Source: an uncultured Clostridia bacterium
GTDB lineage: Bacteria > Bacillota > Clostridia > Oscillospirales > Acutalibacteraceae
Length of the DNA: 16,608 nucleotides
Assembly: GCA_947165615.1 (NCBI GenBank)
Contig: CAMVBD010000001.1
Coordinates: forward strand, 1 to 16,608
Direction: 5' to 3'
Shown here: in pieces, positions 14,081 to 16,608 of the stretch
Layout: each line of letters opens with the position of its first letter
Numbering within the stretch: the stretch's first letter is position 1
Notes under the pieces: generated by a model
The model's database searches: none
Told to the model about the DNA's origin: nothing
What the model saw: the letters and a program-made list of their open reading frames with translations, nothing else
Made by a program: the position numbers and the translations under genes

Positions 14081-14104
14081 AAATCCCCTTTCGGGGATTT
14101 TTTT
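14081..14104 (-). terminator. Terminator of the aconitase-X operon (works in both directions)
   Basis: AAATCCCC (14081-14088) pairs with GGGGATTT (14093-14100), with T-runs on both strands. It lies immediately after the minus-strand stop at 14103. Confidence 0.9.
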
Positions 14105-14543
14105 ATCGTAAAACCATCACCGTGCCGTCCTCCTTGACGGAGATGCGGTCGCCGTCTTGCACAAAGTCGAGGAATTCGTCGCCGAGGCGGTCGACGACCG
14201 GCATGCTGTTTTTGCTCCAGACGTCCGAAAGGATGGCGCCGGCGGCGGCAAGGGAATCAATGTCCTTGGAAAACAGCAGGCAGGCGGGGGCTTTGCCGCT
14301 TTCGACCGCCGAAAACAGGAACATGCCGCCCGTGGTGGAGCCGATGGTCTGCGGCAGGCACAGGGCCTTGCCGCCGAGGATCTTGTTGTAAAGGTCGGGG
14401 TTCGACTGGTCCACGCATCTGGTCTTCGGCTGGATGAACATCATCTGCATGGAGGCGAGGGTATTGAAGCCGTTTTTGGTGACGACGGCCTCGGCCGTGA
14501 CTTTGCCGGGCGCAATGACGCGCCCCTGAAACGTTTTCAGCAT
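14103..14543 (-). CDS. Aconitase-X small subunit (swivel domain, DUF126)
   Basis: The 146-residue protein starts at the ATG at 14543-14541. Its ribosome site AAAGGAGGG lies within the last codons of the large-subunit gene, and the two genes are separated by one base, so translation is coupled. The swivel-domain hallmarks are the N-terminal FQGRVIAPGKVTAEAVV strand pair, then GGKALCLPQTIGSTTGG (57-73), where GSTTG is the family glycine/serine loop, and a late SMPVVDRLG block. Length is typical for stand-alone small subunits. With the large subunit it should form an aconitase-X dehydratase. Characterised members act on cis-3-hydroxy-L-proline or, in archaea, on mevalonate 5-phosphate; which one applies here, if either, cannot be read from the sequence. 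Confidence 0.85.
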   Translation of the reverse strand: MLKTFQGRVIAPGKVTAEAVVTKNGFNTLASMQMMFIQPKTRCVDQSNPDLYNKILGGKALCLPQTIGSTTGGMFLFSAVESGKAPACLLFSKDIDSLAAAGAILSDVWSKNSMPVVDRLGDEFLDFVQDGDRISVKEDGTVMVLR

Positions 14544-14544
14544 C

Positions 14545-15816
14545 TTATTTGCCCTCCTTTGTGAGGATGTTCAGGATCTCCTCGTTCGAGTAATAGCGCG
14601 AGGAGGTGTAGGTCCTGAGTTTGTTGGACGAGGTGATGACGTTCATGGTCTTGCACAGGGGATTGTCCATGTACATCAGCGGACAGATGTAACTGACGAC
14701 GACGCCGGTTTTTTCGAGCCGGGCGGCGTATTCGGTCTGCCGGAAAGCCTTGATGACCGGCATGGAGGAGGTAAAGACCGTCGGCACCAGCACCTTTTCG
14801 TTTCCGGCTTCTCTCAGGCCCGCTTCGACCTTTTTCGTCCAGTCGATGAGTTGTTCCAGCGTCATGTGCGGGCAGCCGAGGAAGCAGAGCTGGGGCTTTG
14901 CGTCCGGGTTTTTCCAGATGCAGGGGTAGGAGTCCTTGACCCTTTGCAGTTCCGCTTCGTCAATGACGTAGACCTTCGCGTTTTCTTTGATGAGCGCCTC
15001 GCCCTGCTCCTTGGCTTCGGGGGTCAGGCCGTCGATGTGGTAAAGGCCCACCGCGCCGTTGGAGGCGGTGGCGGCGCCGAAGTCCTTAAGGTAGGTCTTG
15101 GCCTTGTCGTCCAGTTCGTTTCCGAGAAAGCGGTCAAGGCCCTTGACGTAGGGCACGTCCTCCATCACTTTCATACCGATGGCGGAGCCGAGGAGCTGCG
15201 CGTCGGGCAGGGACTCGGTTTTCAGCTCCACGATCCAGTCGGCCTTTCTGCCCTCGTCCGTCAAAAGACCGAAGTGCGGCACGTACCCGGCGACCGACCC
15301 GAACAGTTCGATAATGCCGGAATTGCGGTTGCAGCGGGCGCCGAGCACGGAATTGGCGTACACGACGGCGGAGGATTCCGCCCACGAGAGGACGTCGCCC
15401 TGCTTCGGGGTGTTGCCGATCTCGTCGAGATAGCAGGTGCAGGTGTAGGAGTCGTCGTTCAGAATGCCGAGTTTTTCAAGTTGGGCTTCATATTTTTTCT
15501 GCTTGCCGAACACGGCCTTGGCGACGGCCTTCTGCAGGGGGTTCTGCGGGACCTTCGGGTCGTAGGGGCGTGGGTCGCAGGTAAACTTTTGTCCCGCAAG
15601 GCACCCGTCGTCGATCAGTTTTTGGTACAGGTCGAATACCGGCCCCAAAAAGGTCAGGCCGAAGGACAGCACCAGATGTCCGTATTCGTTTGTCACCGGC
15701 ACCATTTTGTCCGCGCCGAAGACCTCGCCGTAGCGCACGAGCGTCTGCATGACCTTGGCCATGGTTTCACCCTTTTCGCCGTCCAGCAGCGCCTGCTGTT
15801 CTTTTGTCAATTCCAA
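14545..15816 (-). CDS. Aconitase-X large (catalytic) subunit
   Basis: The 423-residue protein has its start assigned to TTG at 15816-15814, eight bases after GGAG. The GTG at 15825 overlaps the end of that ribosome site with no spacing. Family landmarks are a VPVTNEYGHLVLSFG stretch near 40-53, CTCY (126-129), SWAESSAVVYANSVLGA (144-160) followed by RCNR, and cysteines in GCPH (315) and ICPLM (378) that are likely iron-sulphur ligands together with one in the 126-128 region. From memory the commoner forms read C-T/A-PY and ARTNREGG, so this belongs to a variant branch. It catalyses a dehydration using the iron-sulphur cluster; the substrate is unassigned. It is encoded between an XRE regulator (18 bases upstream) and the small subunit (1 base downstream). 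No proline-catabolism or mevalonate gene is in the window. Confidence 0.88.
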   Translation of the reverse strand: MELTKEQQALLDGEKGETMAKVMQTLVRYGEVFGADKMVPVTNEYGHLVLSFGLTFLGPVFDLYQKLIDDGCLAGQKFTCDPRPYDPKVPQNPLQKAVAKAVFGKQKKYEAQLEKLGILNDDSYTCTCYLDEIGNTPKQGDVLSWAESSAVVYANSVLGARCNRNSGIIELFGSVAGYVPHFGLLTDEGRKADWIVELKTESLPDAQLLGSAIGMKVMEDVPYVKGLDRFLGNELDDKAKTYLKDFGAATASNGAVGLYHIDGLTPEAKEQGEALIKENAKVYVIDEAELQRVKDSYPCIWKNPDAKPQLCFLGCPHMTLEQLIDWTKKVEAGLREAGNEKVLVPTVFTSSMPVIKAFRQTEYAARLEKTGVVVSYICPLMYMDNPLCKTMNVITSSNKLRTYTSSRYYSNEEILNILTKEGK

Positions 15817-15834
15817 AACAGTCACTCCTTTTCG

Positions 15835-16266
15835 TTATTTTTTTCCGGTCAGCGCGTCGATGGCGCTGCCGATCACGCTTTCCACCAGCGCCTCGGTCGT
15901 GTCGCCCTTTAAGACCTTCATCGCGTCCTTTTTGGACTGGGCGTCGGCCTTTCGGTAGGCTTCCACCAGTTTTTTCTCGGTCGCCGTGACCTTCATGGAG
16001 ACGGTCAGCGCCCCCGCCGCGGGCTTTGGCGAGGACGAGGAGGAGGTCGTCCCCTTCGCCGCGTCCAAAAGCGACTTCTGCGTCACGCCCGTCGCCTTTG
16101 CGATCTGCTTTAACTGGTCGGTCGTCAGTTCCTTTTCGCCGCGCTCGGCTTTACTGATGTCGGAAGCGGAGCAGTTTCGCACTTTTCGCGCCAGCTGCTC
16201 CTGCGTCAGCCCCGCGTCGGTGCGGGCGGCCTTGATCAGCGCGCCGACTTTTTTCGCGTTTGCCAT
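15835..16266 (-). CDS. Small XRE-family regulator heading the aconitase-X operon
   Basis: The 143-residue protein starts at the ATG at 16266-16264 after AAGGAAGGTG. Residues 8-65 form an HTH_3 domain: LIKAARTDAGLTQEQLARKV, then the recognition region CSASDISKAERGEKELT, ending IAKATGVTQKSLLDAA. A poly-Ser/Pro linker (about 72-83) leads to a short beta/helical C-terminal part (VSMKVTATEKKLVEAYRKA, then a Lys/Asp-rich helix). Its stop is 18 bases from the start of the catalytic subunit, whose ribosome site lies just after the TAA. An autoregulator of the operon is the simplest reading, though it could act elsewhere. Confidence 0.85.
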   Translation of the reverse strand: MANAKKVGALIKAARTDAGLTQEQLARKVRNCSASDISKAERGEKELTTDQLKQIAKATGVTQKSLLDAAKGTTSSSSSPKPAAGALTVSMKVTATEKKLVEAYRKADAQSKKDAMKVLKGDTTEALVESVIGSAIDALTGKK

Positions 16267-16297
16267 GGATGCACCTTCCTTTCGTTTGTTCGGTTTC

Positions 16298-16326
16298 AGT
16301 ATAACACAGTCGGGTGCGGTTTTCCA
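16298..16326 (-). promoter_or_regulatory. Promoter of the XRE-aconitase-X operon
   Basis: Read on the minus strand: a weak -35 TGGAAA (16326-16321), a 17-bp spacer and TATACT (16303-16298), preceded by TGT, which supplies an extended -10. Confidence 0.65.
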
Positions 16327-16337
16327 TAGAAATTTTT

Positions 16338-16436
16338 AAAAAGGAAAAGAGACCGAAAACGGCCTCTTTCCTTTTTGCAGTTCCGGGAGGAGCAGGGACT
16401 TCCTCCCGAAGGCGGCACGGGGATGCCGTCTTCTGA
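16338..16436 (-). ncRNA. Candidate ~100-nt structured small RNA
   Basis: Downstream of a good minus-strand promoter (16442-16470) and ending in a terminator lie three consecutive hairpins and no gene. The first is a 10-bp stem with a 6-base loop (16433-16424 with 16417-16408, one A-C mismatch on this strand). The second is a 10-bp stem with one bulge (16410-16401 with 16391-16381), sharing GAA with the first so that the two compete. The third is a 17-bp stem with one bulge at 16376-16338, with its A/T arms acting as terminator. I recognise no known RNA family. It could equally be a leader of the downstream operon, which however has its own promoter. The first stem pairs slightly better on the plus strand, so the strand is not certain. 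Confidence 0.4.
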
Positions 16437-16441
16437 GGCTT

Positions 16442-16470
16442 ATTATGCCATAAAACTTCATAAATTGCAA
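16442..16470 (-). promoter_or_regulatory. Promoter of the candidate small RNA
   Basis: Read on the minus strand: TTGCAA (16470-16465), a 17-bp spacer, and CATAAT (16447-16442) with an upstream TGG (extended -10). Confidence 0.6.
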
Positions 16471-16551
16471 CCGCTTTCCCCGAAATTTTTCAAAATTTAA
16501 TAATTTAGCGGTTTTTTTATGAAAGCGGCCTGTGCAGACCGCAGGAACTAC

Positions 16552-16580
16552 TTGACCGTGAGCGGGAAACAGCGTATAAT
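16552..16580 (+). promoter_or_regulatory. Strong promoter reading out of the right edge
   Basis: TTGACC (16552-16557), a 17-bp spacer and a perfect TATAAT (16575-16580). The window ends in AAAAAGGA, probably the start of a ribosome site, so a plus-strand gene should begin just beyond 16608. Confidence 0.85.
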
Positions 16581-16599
16581 ATTATAGAATTCTTATAAT
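16581..16599 (+). promoter_or_regulatory. Palindrome over the start of the rightmost transcript
   Basis: ATTATA (16581-16586) and TATAAT (16594-16599) form inverted arms around GAATTCT, directly after the -10. The position suits an operator for the gene beyond the window. Confidence 0.45.
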
Positions 16600-16608
16600 A
16601 AAAAGGAA

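Noticed and set aside
14851..15912. 353-codon plus-strand frame opposite the aconitase-X gene
   Set aside because: It runs antisense to a well-supported gene and across its start region, with Val/Gly/His-rich shadow composition.
16469..16518. Plus-strand terminator (AACCGCT/AGCGGTT arms followed by a T-run)
   Set aside because: The loop is about 31 bases and no plus-strand transcript would reach it; it also overlaps the minus-strand promoter. Probably chance in AT-rich sequence.
16524..16541. Small hairpin GCGG/CCGC with inner CTG/CAG
   Set aside because: Short, interrupted by a mismatch and just upstream of the right-edge promoter; no evident function.

Overview
The window looks like part of a GC-rich Clostridia chromosome, probably an Oscillospiraceae-type gut anaerobe or a metagenome-assembled genome of one. 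The reasons are strong AGGAGG-type ribosome sites, GTG/TTG starts, XRE regulators with membrane or helical C-termini, two type I dockerin domains, a GH43 enzyme and a Gram-positive YegS-type lipid kinase. This is inference from gene content; no rRNA, tRNA, CRISPR array, transposase or integrase is visible.

Layout, left to right. 2-853 is the 3' part of an XRE regulator fused to a membrane domain. 1027-2217 is a secreted or anchored HAD-type phosphatase. 2218-4999 is a mosaic. It holds a decayed tail of a lipid-kinase gene with its terminator, an AT-rich secreted LCAT-like lipase, a small membrane protein, and a truncated second copy of the HAD gene tail. 5000-6304 (minus) is a GH43 glycosidase. 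6480-8073 is a two-gene lipid unit of a YhhN/lysoplasmalogenase-like protein and a diacylglycerol-kinase-family protein. A decayed tail of the small membrane protein follows at 8131-8205. 8293-10092 is a secreted protein with four PPC-like repeats and a C-terminal dockerin. 10240-11514 is an unrecognised cytoplasmic protein. 11552-12640 (minus) is an XRE regulator, divergent from 12797-13897, a dockerin fused to a D,D-carboxypeptidase. 13898-14102 is a repeat-rich spacer. 14103-16266 (minus) is an operon of a small XRE regulator plus the two subunits of an aconitase-X dehydratase. 16267-16608 holds divergent promoters and a candidate structured small RNA.

The most unusual signal is the mosaic. 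Three genes (HAD phosphatase, lipid kinase, small membrane protein) each occur once intact and once as a 3'-tail fragment that includes the stop codon and neighbouring downstream sequence. The order (HAD, kinase tail, lipase, membrane protein, HAD tail, GH43, YhhN, kinase, membrane-protein tail) fits an ancestral HAD-GH43-YhhN-kinase-lipase-membrane segment that was duplicated and then lost complementary parts. Serial recombination with a related allele would also explain it. The HAD tails are nearly identical, with only synonymous differences, while the other two pairs are much more diverged, so more than one event is likely.

Functionally, several genes act on lipids or the cell surface: LCAT-like lipase, YhhN, lipid kinase, D,D-carboxypeptidase, PPC-dockerin protein and HAD phosphatase. 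Most transcription units have their own sigma-A-type promoter with 16-18 bp spacing and a hairpin terminator. Several obvious long-ORF starts fall inside these promoters and were moved downstream.
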